From assembly GCA_009886125.1 (NCBI GenBank), contig VFJK01000016.1, forward strand, positions 1 through 64,000: a stretch of 64,000 nt of DNA. Direction: 5' to 3'. Shown here piece after piece: positions 52,481-61,280 of the stretch. Each line of letters opens with the position of its first letter. The stretch's first letter is position 1. Made by a program: the position numbers and the translations under genes. This DNA comes from Geobacter sp. (GTDB lineage Bacteria > Desulfobacterota > Desulfuromonadia > Geobacterales > DSM-12255). The notes below the pieces were generated by a model, which was not told the origin of the DNA, ran no database searches, and saw only the letters and a list, made by a program, of their open reading frames with translations.

Positions 52481-53156
52481 ACTGGAAAGCCCTGAACGTA
52501 GGGCACATTTGATACCCTTCCGAACTTTTCGCTACCCTGTCACTGAAATTATCTATCTTTCCCCTCCTTCCCAAAATGAAGCAGTTGACTTTTTTCGAGT
52601 AGTCAAATCGAGGTCAACGCGAAGGGACTTTGGCCAAATTTCCCTACAGCAACTATCGAAACTATTTTGGTTCAGCGCTAAAACATCCTTGGAAATTAAT
52701 TTGGATGAAGGTCACAAATGGTATCACAAGCCCTCACCTTCTGGGGGAGGCCGTCATCCTATTGACCACATCATATTTCGTTATGAAAGGGATAAATGGA
52801 TCGCCTTTCTTTATGATTCAATCGCCCATGCTCTTGGCAAGCTGAAGATAGATAGCGCCGACATTGGTTTTTGGATAGACGATTTATTTAGTACGCTGGG
52901 GATTAATGCGACCACCATTGTTTGGAACGTAGCGCAGTTTCATCGATCTACAAGTGTTTACAAGAATGCATCTGCCTTAATCTATCGTGATGAGGGAGCG
53001 ATACAAGGAACATTTGGTTTGGTTGCTGAAGCACTAAATTTAAATTTTTGCACAATTGGAGTTTCTGGAGAACCCACCATTTCCAAACTATTAATGTCAA
53101 GAGAGTTAATAAGGGGAATCGGAGGGTTTTATATTGGTTCTAAAAATGCGCAATAA
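52455..53156 (+). CDS. SagB/nitroreductase-like flavoprotein
   Basis: 233 aa. The RSTRRDFGQISLQQLSKLFWFS block and the KPSPSGGGRHPI segment are the mark of SagB-type nitroreductase-like oxidases, which use FMN and, in peptide natural products, oxidise azolines. No peptide precursor or cyclodehydratase is nearby. It begins inside the QueC-like gene (26-base overlap) and ends the operon. It may oxidise the deazapurine or a protein adduct; unproved. Confidence 0.75.
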   Translation: MKSDMDFIELESPERRAHLIPFRTFRYPVTEIIYLSPPSQNEAVDFFRVVKSRSTRRDFGQISLQQLSKLFWFSAKTSLEINLDEGHKWYHKPSPSGGGRHPIDHIIFRYERDKWIAFLYDSIAHALGKLKIDSADIGFWIDDLFSTLGINATTIVWNVAQFHRSTSVYKNASALIYRDEGAIQGTFGLVAEALNLNFCTIGVSGEPTISKLLMSRELIRGIGGFYIGSKNAQ

Positions 53157-53290
53157 CGGTTCAAGTGCGCGGCTTCAGTGCTTGCCGTTAAGCAACTTGT
53201 CCTATAATTTCTCTGATGACACTTGAGAGAATTTGTGTTATTGGTTTTGTTCCAGTTTAATTCGAGTCAAATCGTCTATGCGTGCTGTCA

Positions 53291-53310
53291 GGGGGTATTT
53301 CTGGGGGTAT
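53291..53310 (+). repeat. right double repeat GGGGGTATTTCTGGGGGTAT
   Basis: Nineteen of 20 bases are the same as the left copy at 31360-31379 and in the same direction. It is 60 to 80 bases before the suspected right junction, as the left copy is about 110 after the tRNA. Confidence 0.6.
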
Positions 53311-53370
53311 CGCAAATAAGCGATTTACGAATTACATTGTAAGGTTGAGAGGTTATCTATGTAATTCAAT

Positions 53371-53395
53371 GGACTCTCTCGCCATTTAAATTTAG
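53371..53395. other. candidate attR (degraded tRNA-Ser 3' end)
   Basis: ACTCTCTCGCCATTTAAATT resembles CTCTCTCCGCCAGTAAAAAT at the end of tRNA-Ser (31233-31252), with one gap and a few mismatches. Weak, but in the right place between the right-arm repeat and the SRP RNA. Confidence 0.3.
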
Positions 53396-53411
53396 TAGCT
53401 GTTTTTTTTGC

Positions 53412-53532
53412 GGGCAGAGCTGATAGCTGGGTCCTGCGCAACGGCAGGTTATGAATCCCGTCAGGTCCGGAAGGAAGCAGCGGCAGTAACTGATACGTGT
53501 GCCGCGGGGTAACCCAGCTATCATTTCTGCCC
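53412..53532 (+). ncRNA. ffs: signal recognition particle RNA (4.5S/small SRP RNA)
   Basis: The apical domain signature GGTCCGGAAGGAAGCAGC is present, with the matching CAGGT/AGGTC and GTGCCGCGGGG strands, and a long end stem GGGCAGA...TCTGCCC closes the RNA. It lies directly before dnaX, as in relatives. The island ends just upstream, so its promoter region may have been changed by the insertion. Confidence 0.95.
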
Positions 53533-53589
53533 GTAAATAATTCCACCCTTTCAATCCAGACCCCCCGGCACGGAGCAAAAGGAATAAGC

Positions 53590-55230
53590 GTGTCGTATCT
53601 TGTACTTGCCCGCAAATGGCGTCCTCAGACATTTCATGACCTTATAGGTCAGGAACATGTCACCCTTACCCTGAAAAACGCGATCGAATCAGGCCGTGTC
53701 GCTCATGCCTTTCTGTTTACCGGTGCCCGTGGCGTCGGCAAGACCAGTTCAGCACGGATTCTGGCTAAAACCCTGAACTGCGAGAAGGGTCCCACGACCG
53801 AGCCCTGCAACGAATGCCCTGTCTGTCGCGAAATCACTGAAGGGAATTCGGTCGATGTATTCGAGATCGATGGCGCTTCGAACAACGGCGTCGATGAAAT
53901 CCGCGAACTGCGCGATAATGTCAAGTATCTCCCCGCCCACAGCCGCTACAAGATCTTTATCATTGACGAAGTCCACATGCTCTCCAACAGTGCGTTCAAC
54001 GCACTCCTGAAGACCCTTGAAGAGCCGCCTCCCCACATAAAGTTCATCTTTGCCACGACCGAGCCTCACAAGGTTCCCATAACCATACTCTCCCGCTGCC
54101 AGCGTTTCGATTTCAAGCGGATCCCGCTGGCGAAGATGATCGCCCGTCTCCGCTTCATCCTCGACCAGGAGAAGGTATCCATGAGCGATACCGCCCTCAC
54201 GATGGTCGCCCGGAAAGGTGACGGCAGCATGAGGGATTCTCTCTCAGCCCTGGACCAGGTGCTCGCCTTCTGCGGTGAAGAGGTGGATGATCCTGCTGTG
54301 ATCTCGCTTCTGGGTGTCGTTGACAGGACCCTCCTGCTATCTGCGATCAATGCGATCCTTGCACGTGACACTGCTCCGCTCATGAACATCGTCAAAACAG
54401 TCGATGATTCAGGCTACAACATCAGGCAGTTCTGCCGTGAGCTCATAGATCTGATGCGGACACAGCTGCTTATAAAGACCGTCGGCTCGACCACCGACCT
54501 GCTCGACCTCTCCGACAAAGAGCTTGAAGAAAGTACGGCCCTTGCCGAAAAGAGCGACCTGCAGACGATTCAGCGCTGCATTTCAATCCTGTTGAAGACC
54601 GATGCAGAGATGGCACACTCATCGTTCACCAGACTTCTCCTGGAGATGGCCATGATCAAGATGGCCACCCTTGCGCCGGTGATTCCGGTTCATGAGCTTA
54701 TTGAAAGGCTGAAAGCCCTTGAATCATCCCCCCGGCAGCCGTCTGTAGCAGCAGAGCCGGCATCACCCGGTTACAAGCCTGCTGCACGAAAAGCTCCTGA
54801 GACGCATATAACTCCTGCAGCTCCTCCGGAGGCACCCCCTCAAACCAGAGACTGGCAGGGCTTTGTGGCTTTTGTGAAAACCAGAAAACCGATGCTGGCG
54901 ACTAAACTTGAAAAAGGAAGTCCGATCAAAGTCTCGGAGGGGACCCTTCATATAGGCTATCCAAAGGATACTCTCGAGTTCAGCATGCTGCAGGAACCTG
55001 ACTACCAGAAGCAGTTGGGCGATCTCTCCGAATCCTTCTTCGGTCATCCAGTGAGCATAAAGATACTGCATCTCTCCGGAAGCAACGGAGATACACCCCT
55101 CTCTATTGCTGAAAAAAAAAATGCTGATGCCTCAAAGAGAGAGAGCGCTGTAAAAGACGCTGCTGACAGCCATCCACTTGTCAAAGCGGCTCTTGAGGTT
55201 TTTGGCGGAGAAGTGGTAGCGTACAGATAA
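53590..55230 (+). CDS. dnaX: DNA polymerase III subunits gamma/tau
   Basis: Clamp-loader ATPase, 546 aa. Starts with GTG at 53590 after AAGGAA, giving VSYLVLARKWRPQTF, the conserved DnaX start. Walker A is GARGVGKTSSAR, the zinc site has CEKGPTTEPCNECPVC, Walker B is IIDEVHML and the SRC motif is LSRCQRF. The C-terminal part has a Pro/Ala linker (about 410-445) then the tau domain. A run of ten A residues at 55112-55121 may allow a shortened product (see separate entry). Followed by ybaB and recR, the usual trio. Confidence 0.97.
   Translation: MSYLVLARKWRPQTFHDLIGQEHVTLTLKNAIESGRVAHAFLFTGARGVGKTSSARILAKTLNCEKGPTTEPCNECPVCREITEGNSVDVFEIDGASNNGVDEIRELRDNVKYLPAHSRYKIFIIDEVHMLSNSAFNALLKTLEEPPPHIKFIFATTEPHKVPITILSRCQRFDFKRIPLAKMIARLRFILDQEKVSMSDTALTMVARKGDGSMRDSLSALDQVLAFCGEEVDDPAVISLLGVVDRTLLLSAINAILARDTAPLMNIVKTVDDSGYNIRQFCRELIDLMRTQLLIKTVGSTTDLLDLSDKELEESTALAEKSDLQTIQRCISILLKTDAEMAHSSFTRLLLEMAMIKMATLAPVIPVHELIERLKALESSPRQPSVAAEPASPGYKPAARKAPETHITPAAPPEAPPQTRDWQGFVAFVKTRKPMLATKLEKGSPIKVSEGTLHIGYPKDTLEFSMLQEPDYQKQLGDLSESFFGHPVSIKILHLSGSNGDTPLSIAEKKNADASKRESAVKDAADSHPLVKAALEVFGGEVVAYR
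55111..55127 (+). other. possible slippage site in dnaX
   Basis: GAAAAAAAAAATGCTGA: ten A residues, codons 508-510 in frame. A shift to -1 (or one added A in the mRNA) gives AAA TGC TGA, so translation would stop directly after at 55125-55127. This would make a product of about 512 instead of 546 residues. Slippage on an A run is known for dnaX of Thermus and frameshifting for E. coli dnaX. Confidence 0.45.
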
Positions 55231-55303
55231 ACCAATTTATCAAAACGATGTTATAAAGTTGTCAAATTTTCAGCACGACTAAAAGAAAGCGAGGGGAGCA
55301 GGG

Positions 55304-55618
55304 ATGTCAAAAGGATTGGCTGGCATAATGAAGCAGGCTCAGATGATGCAGCAGAGAATGGCAAAACTTCAGGAAGAGGCGTTAAACCGTACCGCATCTG
55401 CATCAGCTGGCGGAGGTGCAGTAACGGCTGAAGTAACCGGCAAGAACCAGCTCGTTGCCCTGACTATCAAGAAAGAGGCTGTCGATCCCGAAGATGTCGA
55501 GATGCTTCAGGACCTGATAGTAGCCGCAGTCAATGAAGCGCTGACTAAGGTTCAGGCCGAGATGGCGCAGGAGATGAGCAAGGTCACCGGCGGGATAAGC
55601 ATACCAGGTCTTTTCTGA
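55304..55618 (+). CDS. YbaB/EbfC nucleoid-associated protein
   Basis: 104 aa DNA-binding protein of the YbaB/EbfC family, a small dimer often encoded between dnaX and recR. The Gly-Met rich start (KGLAGIMKQAQMMQQRMAKL), then VTAEVTGKNQLVALTI and the C-terminal MSKVTGGISIPGLF are typical. A GAGGGGAGCAGGG ribosome site precedes the ATG. Role in nucleoid structure or gene control is known only in broad terms. Confidence 0.95.
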   Translation: MSKGLAGIMKQAQMMQQRMAKLQEEALNRTASASAGGGAVTAEVTGKNQLVALTIKKEAVDPEDVEMLQDLIVAAVNEALTKVQAEMAQEMSKVTGGISIPGLF

Positions 55619-55651
55619 CAGTGACCCCATGCAGCATTTTATTTTTATTAA

Positions 55652-55690
55652 AACAGCCGATTGAACCTGAGTTTCATCGGCTGTTTTTTT
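55652..55690 (+). terminator. rho-independent terminator between ybaB and recR
   Basis: AACAGCCGAT pairs with ATCGGCTGTT, followed by TTTTTT. Thus recR has its own promoter in the AT-rich 110 bases that follow. Confidence 0.85.
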
Positions 55691-55805
55691 AAAAACAGTG
55701 CTACTAAAATTATATTGTATTTCTTGTAGTTAGACTAAATTTACTTAAATTGAATTATTTTATTCACACTATAATTCAAAAAATGTTTTATGTTTACAGG
55801 AAAAT

Positions 55806-56399
55806 ATGCTACATAATTCGCACTCTTTGACAAGGCTTGTCGGTGAACTGAAAAAACTTCCCGGAATCGGTGAAAAAAGCGCGTGCCGGCTTGCCTTCCA
55901 CCTGCTCCGCTCACCTGCAAACATTATAGCGCTGGCAGAAGCCCTGAATGAGGTGAAAAGCAGAGTCAGATTTTGCTCGGTCTGTTTTTCTATCACCGAA
56001 GACGACCCGTGCGCTATTTGCAGAGGAAACAGGGATGACTCGATAATCTGTGTTGTCGAAGAGCCGCAGGATGTTCTGGCTATCGAAAGAAGCGGTGCGT
56101 TCCGGGGAAAGTATCACGTGCTTCATGGCGTACTCTCCCCTCTTTCAGGAATCACCCCTGCTGACTTGAAAATAGCTCAACTCCTTGAACGGGTGAGCAA
56201 CAGCAGCATCAAAGAGGTCGTAATCGCTACCAACTTTTCGGTAGAAGGGGAAGCCACAGCGATCTACCTCACCGGACTGTTCAGAAATCACGGAGTAAGG
56301 GTCACACGCCTTGCACACGGCATTCCTATTGGCAGCGACCTCGAGTATATCGATTCAGCTACCATGCAGAGGGCTGTCCAGGGGCGTTCCGAAGTTTAA
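55806..56399 (+). CDS. recR: recombination protein RecR
   Basis: 197 aa. HhH region (LKKLPGIGEKSACRLAF), C4 zinc finger with C-x2-C...C-x2-C (CSVCFSITEDDPCAIC) and a Toprim domain (VVEEPQDVLAIERSGAFRG). Works with RecO to load RecA at gaps. ATG at 55806; no strong ribosome site (AGGAAAAT). Followed 36 bases later by the pyruvate oxidoreductase gene. Confidence 0.97.
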   Translation: MLHNSHSLTRLVGELKKLPGIGEKSACRLAFHLLRSPANIIALAEALNEVKSRVRFCSVCFSITEDDPCAICRGNRDDSIICVVEEPQDVLAIERSGAFRGKYHVLHGVLSPLSGITPADLKIAQLLERVSNSSIKEVVIATNFSVEGEATAIYLTGLFRNHGVRVTRLAHGIPIGSDLEYIDSATMQRAVQGRSEV

Positions 56400-56435
56400 A
56401 ACCATAGCAGCATATAAACAATGAGGAGGAGCTGT

Positions 56436-59400
56436 ATGAGCAAGAAAATGGTAACAATCGACGGCAACACCGCTGCCGCGCACGTAGCCCACGCAACGAA
56501 CGAGGTCATAGCCATCTACCCGATCACACCCTCATCCGTAATGGGCGAGATCTCAGACGCCAAGAGTGCTGCCGGCGAAAAGAATATCTGGGGGACCATC
56601 CCACTGGTAGCTGAGCTGCAGTCCGAAGGTGGCGCAGCCGGCACCGTCCACGGAGCCCTTCAGTCCGGTGCCTTGACCACAACCTTCACCGCCAGCCAGG
56701 GTCTGCTGCTGATGATTCCGAACATGTACAAGATCGCCGGCGAGCTCACCTCCACCGTTTTTCATGTTTCCGCCCGGGCTATCTCCGCTGCCGCTCTGAA
56801 TATCTTCGGTGATCACTCCGACGTCATGTCCTGCCGTTCGACCGGCTGGGCCATGCTCTGCTCCAACAACGTTCAGGAAGTCATGGACTTCGCCCTGATC
56901 GCCCAGGCAGCAACACTCCGCAGCCGGGTTCCGTTCCTGCACTTTTTCGACGGTTTCCGCACCTCGCACGAAGTACAGAAAGTCGAAGAGCTCTCTTTTT
57001 ACGACATGCGCACCATGATGGATGACGAGCTGATTAACGCCCACCGTCTGCGTGGGCTCTCCCCTGATCGTCCCGTTATGCGCGGAACCGCCCAGAACCC
57101 GGACGTCTACTTCCAGGGCCGCGAAACGGTCAACCAGTTCTATGCTCCCTGTGTCAAAATCGTCCAGGAAGAGATGGATAAATTCGGCAAGCTCACCGGC
57201 CGTAAATACAAGCTGGTCGACTATGCCGGAGCCAAAGATGCCGAACGGATTGTCGTTGTCATGGGCTCTGCTGCAGATACCGTGCAGGAAACCGTCAACA
57301 GTCTTGTCAAGAAGGGCGAGAAGGTCGGCGTCGTAAAAGTGCACCTCTATCGGCCTTTCCCACTGGATGCCTTCATCAAGGCACTGCCAAAGACCGTCAA
57401 AAGTATTGCCGTGCTTGACCGGACAAAAGAGCCCGGCGCTCTCGGCGAGCCGCTTTACCTTGATGTGCGTACCGCCATTGGTGAAGCCATGTCTGAAGGT
57501 AAATTCAGCTTCAAGGGCTATCCTACCATCGTCGGCGGCCGCTATGGGCTTGGCTCGAAAGAGTTTACTCCGGCCATGGCCAAATCAGTCCTGGATAACC
57601 TTAAAAAAGCCAAACCGAAAAACCATTTTGTTGTCGGCATCAAAGAGGACGTCACTAATTGCAGCCTCGATTACAACCCTGACTTTCGCAACGCCATGGA
57701 TGGCACTTACGAGGCCATGTTCTACGGACTCGGCTCCGACGGCACTGTCGGTGCCAACAAAAACACCATCAAGATCATTGGCGAGACCACCAAGAACTTT
57801 GCCCAGGCCTATTTCGTTTATGACTCCAAAAAAGCCGGCACCATCACCATCTCGCACCTGCGCTTCGGGAAAAAGGCCATCAACGCCCCCTACCTGATCG
57901 ACCACGCCGACTTCATAGCCTGCCACAACTTCTCTTTCCTGGAGAAGTATGACATGGTCTCCAAAGCGAAACCGGGCGGCACTTTCCTTCTCTGCTCCCC
58001 CTTCGAGCAGGCTGAAGTATGGGACAAAATGCCCAGGGAAGTTCAGCAGCAGATTATTGACAAGAAGCTGAAATTCTACGTAATCAACGCTATCAAGCTG
58101 GGCGAAGAGCTGGGGTTAGGCGCCCGCATCAATGTCATCATGCAGACCGCCTTCTTCAAGATCTCCAACATCATCCCACTGACGCAGGCTATCGGCGAGA
58201 TTAAGGATGCCATCAAGAAGAGCTATGGCAAATCCGGCGACAAAGTTGTTGCCATGAACAACGCAGCCGTAGACGCGGCCCTCAAGAATATTTACGAAGT
58301 CAAAGTTCCGGCCAAAGCCACCAGCAAACTGACGATGCCCCCGGCTGTTGCCAAGAGTGCGCCAAAGTTCGTTCAGGATGTTACCGGCCGGATCATTGCC
58401 GGCTTCGGCGATGATCTGCCGGTATCCCTCATGCCGGCTGACGGCACCTTCCCGACTGCCACCTCGCAGTACGAGAAGCGTAATATCGCTGTTGACATCC
58501 CGGTCTGGGATGAGGAACTCTGCATTCAGTGCGGCATCTGCTCCTTTGTCTGCCCGCACGCCACGATCCGGATGAAAGCTTATGACGCTAAACTTCTGAA
58601 AGGTGCACCCAAAACCTTCAAATCAACCGACTGCAAGCTCCCCGAATTCAAGGGGATGAAATACACCCTGCAAGTCGCTCCTGAAGACTGCACCGGCTGC
58701 GGCGCCTGTGTCTACAACTGTCCGGCAAAAAGCAAGGAAGACGCCAATCACAAGGCGATTAACATGAAGTTCCAATCGCCCCTGCGTGTCGAGGAGGCTA
58801 AAAACTTCGAATTCTTCCTGTCGCTGCCCGATATGGATCCGACCAAGCTCAAGCTTGACACTCTCCGCGGAAGCCAGCTGGTACGGCCGATATTCGAATT
58901 CTCCGGCGCCTGTGCCGGTTGCGGAGAGACACCGTACCTCAAACTGTTGTCACAGCTGTTCGGTGACCGCGCCATGATCGCCAACGCCACCGGCTGCACC
59001 TCAATCTACGGCGGCAACCTGCCGACCACCCCGTGGGCAAAACGTGCCGATGGTCGTGGCCCGGCCTGGTCAAACTCACTGTTCGAGGACAATGCCGAAT
59101 TCGGATTCGGTATGCGACTGGCAGTGGATAAATTCACCGAGTCGGCACGCGAACTTGTAACCCAGCTCACCAACTGCAGCTGCAAATCCTGCAAACCGGT
59201 TCTCCCGTTGATGAAGGAGATACTGGGCGCTGACCAGTCTGACCAGACCGGCATTGAAGCGCAGCGGGAACGTGTCGCAACACTGAAGAAAGCCCTCAAA
59301 GGGTGCAAGGAAAGAGCTGCGGTTCAACTGCTGCCGCTGACTGACTACCTGGTCAAAAAATCTGTCTGGTGCGTCGGTGGCGACGGCTGGGCATACGACA

Positions 59401-60017
59401 TCGGCTACGGTGGCCTTGACCATGTCATCGCTTCTGGCAAGAACGTCAACCTGCTGGTCCTTGACACTGAGGTCTACTCCAACACGGGAGGCCAGGCATC
59501 CAAAGCGACCCCTATCGGCGCTGTGGCACAGTTTGCCGCCGGTGGCAAAGCAATGGCCAAGAAAGACCTCGGCATGATGGCTATGGCCTATGGCAACGTC
59601 TATGTGGCCAATGTCGCACTCTCCAATCCGGGGCAAGTAGTCAAAGCCTTTATCGAGGCCGAGGCCTACGACGGACCGTCGCTCATCGTCGCCTACTCGC
59701 ACTGCATTGCCCATGGCATTGACATGACAAAAGGTGTGGACGAGAACAAGAAAGCCGTATCCTGTGGCTACTGGCCGCTGTACCGCTACAATCCGGCACT
59801 GGCAGCAGAAGGTAAGAACCCGCTGCAGCTGGACAGCAAATCCCCGACCACCTCATTCGAGGATTACGCCTACGGTGAAAACCGCTACAAGGTCCTGCAG
59901 AAAACCAACCCGGAAGCAGCTGCAGTACTTATGAAAAAGGCTACAGCCTGGACCGCCAGCCGCTTTGAATATTATCAGAAACTTGCCGCTCTCAGCTTCG
60001 AAGATAAAGGCAAGTAG
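56436..60017 (+). CDS. pyruvate:ferredoxin (flavodoxin) oxidoreductase, single chain
   Basis: 1193 aa homodimeric enzyme that converts pyruvate and CoA to acetyl-CoA and CO2 (or the reverse in carbon fixation) with ferredoxin; central to acetate use in Geobacter. Domain order: pyruvate-binding domain I (AIYPITPSSVMGE), domain II, gamma-like domain (about 410-620), EKR segment, two [4Fe-4S] clusters with CIQCGICSFVCPHA at about 694 and CTGCGACVYNCPA at about 751, and the thiamine domain with a third cluster Cys set (GACAGCGETP at about 823; CSCKSC) and the TPP-binding GDGWAYDIGYGG-NTGG motif. Start ATG at 56436 after GAGGAGG; a longer frame to 56421 exists. Terminator follows. Confidence 0.97.
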   Translation: MSKKMVTIDGNTAAAHVAHATNEVIAIYPITPSSVMGEISDAKSAAGEKNIWGTIPLVAELQSEGGAAGTVHGALQSGALTTTFTASQGLLLMIPNMYKIAGELTSTVFHVSARAISAAALNIFGDHSDVMSCRSTGWAMLCSNNVQEVMDFALIAQAATLRSRVPFLHFFDGFRTSHEVQKVEELSFYDMRTMMDDELINAHRLRGLSPDRPVMRGTAQNPDVYFQGRETVNQFYAPCVKIVQEEMDKFGKLTGRKYKLVDYAGAKDAERIVVVMGSAADTVQETVNSLVKKGEKVGVVKVHLYRPFPLDAFIKALPKTVKSIAVLDRTKEPGALGEPLYLDVRTAIGEAMSEGKFSFKGYPTIVGGRYGLGSKEFTPAMAKSVLDNLKKAKPKNHFVVGIKEDVTNCSLDYNPDFRNAMDGTYEAMFYGLGSDGTVGANKNTIKIIGETTKNFAQAYFVYDSKKAGTITISHLRFGKKAINAPYLIDHADFIACHNFSFLEKYDMVSKAKPGGTFLLCSPFEQAEVWDKMPREVQQQIIDKKLKFYVINAIKLGEELGLGARINVIMQTAFFKISNIIPLTQAIGEIKDAIKKSYGKSGDKVVAMNNAAVDAALKNIYEVKVPAKATSKLTMPPAVAKSAPKFVQDVTGRIIAGFGDDLPVSLMPADGTFPTATSQYEKRNIAVDIPVWDEELCIQCGICSFVCPHATIRMKAYDAKLLKGAPKTFKSTDCKLPEFKGMKYTLQVAPEDCTGCGACVYNCPAKSKEDANHKAINMKFQSPLRVEEAKNFEFFLSLPDMDPTKLKLDTLRGSQLVRPIFEFSGACAGCGETPYLKLLSQLFGDRAMIANATGCTSIYGGNLPTTPWAKRADGRGPAWSNSLFEDNAEFGFGMRLAVDKFTESARELVTQLTNCSCKSCKPVLPLMKEILGADQSDQTGIEAQRERVATLKKALKGCKERAAVQLLPLTDYLVKKSVWCVGGDGWAYDIGYGGLDHVIASGKNVNLLVLDTEVYSNTGGQASKATPIGAVAQFAAGGKAMAKKDLGMMAMAYGNVYVANVALSNPGQVVKAFIEAEAYDGPSLIVAYSHCIAHGIDMTKGVDENKKAVSCGYWPLYRYNPALAAEGKNPLQLDSKSPTTSFEDYAYGENRYKVLQKTNPEAAAVLMKKATAWTASRFEYYQKLAALSFEDKGK

Positions 60018-60041
60018 CAACCAGTTCATCTGAAAATAACT

Positions 60042-60076
60042 AAAAAGCCTCCGGATTAATCTCCGGAGGCTTTTTA
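60042..60076 (+). terminator. rho-independent terminator after the pyruvate oxidoreductase gene
   Basis: AAAAAGCCTCCGGA and TCCGGAGGCTTTTT form a perfect stem with TTAATC in the loop; works in both directions. Confidence 0.9.
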
Positions 60077-60152
60077 GTTACTTGAAAGGGTATGACTTTT
60101 CTGTTATATAAACACTTTAATACTGAAAAATGCTCGGCTTAAGGAGTAATAA

Positions 60153-60644
60153 ATGGCGAGTCCTCAGTTGGTTATGTACGATGAGGAGTTCAAGCAGATA
60201 AACATCGTCATTGACAAGCTGCTTCGTGAAGCAAATGCGAAGGTGATCTTCCTTGTTGACAAAAACGGGCAGCTTATCTCCGGTGTCGGCGAAGTCGAGA
60301 GATTCGACACTACTTCTCTGGCATCACTTACAGCCGGCAACATCGCTGCAACAGGCGGTCTTGCCAAGCTGATCGGCGAGAAGGAGTTCTCGATCCTCTT
60401 CCATGAAGGAGAGAAGGACAATCTTCACATCTCAATTGTCGGCGGGCGGGTAATCCTGGTCGTCCTCTTTGATAACCGCTCCTCTCTCGGGCTGGTACGA
60501 CTTCGGGTAAAAAAGGCTTCTGATGAACTGACTATCATTTTTGACGGGCTGATGAAGAAAGCAGAAGAGAAGGAAAAAAGCGGCACGACCGATTTCCCCT
60601 TCGCAGAGATAACCGATGACGACATCGATAACCTGTTCAGTTAA
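60153..60644 (+). CDS. mglB: MglB-like roadblock/LC7 protein
   Basis: 163 aa. Roadblock/LC7 fold (IDKLLREANAKVIFLVDKNG; FDTTSLASLTAGNIAATGGL; SSLGLVRLRVKKA). In Myxococcus MglB is the GTPase-activating partner of MglA and sets cell polarity. It is directly before mglA (18 bases). The long acidic tail (AEITDDDIDNLF) is seen in homologues. Exact polarity role in this organism is inferred. Confidence 0.92.
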   Translation: MASPQLVMYDEEFKQINIVIDKLLREANAKVIFLVDKNGQLISGVGEVERFDTTSLASLTAGNIAATGGLAKLIGEKEFSILFHEGEKDNLHISIVGGRVILVVLFDNRSSLGLVRLRVKKASDELTIIFDGLMKKAEEKEKSGTTDFPFAEITDDDIDNLFS

Positions 60645-60662
60645 ATCGCACGGAGTTGACAC

Positions 60663-61250
60663 ATGTCGTTCATAAACTACGCATCCAGAGAGATCAACTG
60701 CAAGATCGTCTATTACGGACCGGGGCTTTGCGGTAAGACGACAAATCTTCAGTATGTCTATCAGAAGACCGCTGCCGACGCGAAAGGGAAGATGATCTCG
60801 CTTGCGACAGAGACCGAGCGGACACTTTTTTTCGACTTTCTCCCCCTATCCCTTGGCGAAATTCGCGGCTTCAAAACCCGCTTTCATCTCTACACTGTAC
60901 CAGGGCAGGTATTTTACGATGCATCCAGAAAACTTATCCTGAAAGGTGTCGATGGAGTCGTTTTCGTAGCCGACTCCCAGGAAGAGCGCTACGATGCGAA
61001 TATCGAATCGCTTGACAACCTTCGCTTCAACCTTGACGAGCAGGGATACGACCTCGACAAGCTCCCTTTCATCATCCAGTACAACAAGCGGGACCTCCCG
61101 AATGTCATGCCGCTCGATGAGCTGAGAAAAGACTTGAACCTTAAAGGAGTTCCTGATTTCGAGGCCTGTGCTGCAACCGGTGAAGGGGTTTTCGAGACGC
61201 TCAAAGCTGTCGCAAAATTGATCCTGATCGACCTGAAGAAAGGGTCGTAA
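60663..61250 (+). CDS. mglA: MglA-type small GTPase
   Basis: 195 aa Ras-like GTPase. G1 is [10 protein letters not shown]3 is VPGQVFYD (with Pro and Gln as in MglA, no canonical DxxG), G4 is NKRDLPN. In Myxococcus it controls gliding and pilus polarity with MglB. Ends with a bidirectional terminator shared with the convergent EamA gene. Confidence 0.95.
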   Translation: MSFINYASREINCKIVYYGPGLCGKTTNLQYVYQKTAADAKGKMISLATETERTLFFDFLPLSLGEIRGFKTRFHLYTVPGQVFYDASRKLILKGVDGVVFVADSQEERYDANIESLDNLRFNLDEQGYDLDKLPFIIQYNKRDLPNVMPLDELRKDLNLKGVPDFEACAATGEGVFETLKAVAKLILIDLKKGS

Positions 61251-61280
61251 TTCTATAGTCGCTTGAATATGAAACAGTTC

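Larger units (their letters stand above)
31248..53390. mobile_element. genomic island at tRNA-Ser
   Basis: About 22 kb bounded on the left by tRNA-Ser and by a P4-type integrase 186 bases after it, and on the right by the SRP RNA. Near-identical double repeats GGGGGTATTYCTGGGGGTAT stand near each end (31360 and 53291), and a degraded copy of the tRNA 3' end is suspected at 53371-53395. Cargo includes regulators, recombinases, restriction-modification and the QueC-like operon. Flanking genes are housekeeping and the island genes are richer in A+T by eye. The exact right end is not certain. Confidence 0.8.

Noticed and set aside
49418..53156. Complete type IV CBASS
   Set aside because: No CD-NTase, TGT-like or effector gene is present within or beside the operon; only QueC-like and OGG-like parts match.
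31360..53310. The GGGGGTAT double repeats as the actual att cores
   Set aside because: They are about 110 bases past the tRNA end, so they more likely bind the integrase as arm sites; the core should be the tRNA 3' end itself.
53497..53589. N-terminal extension of DnaX into the SRP RNA region
   Set aside because: The extra residues would overlap the SRP RNA; the GTG at 53590 with AAGGAA gives the conserved DnaX start.
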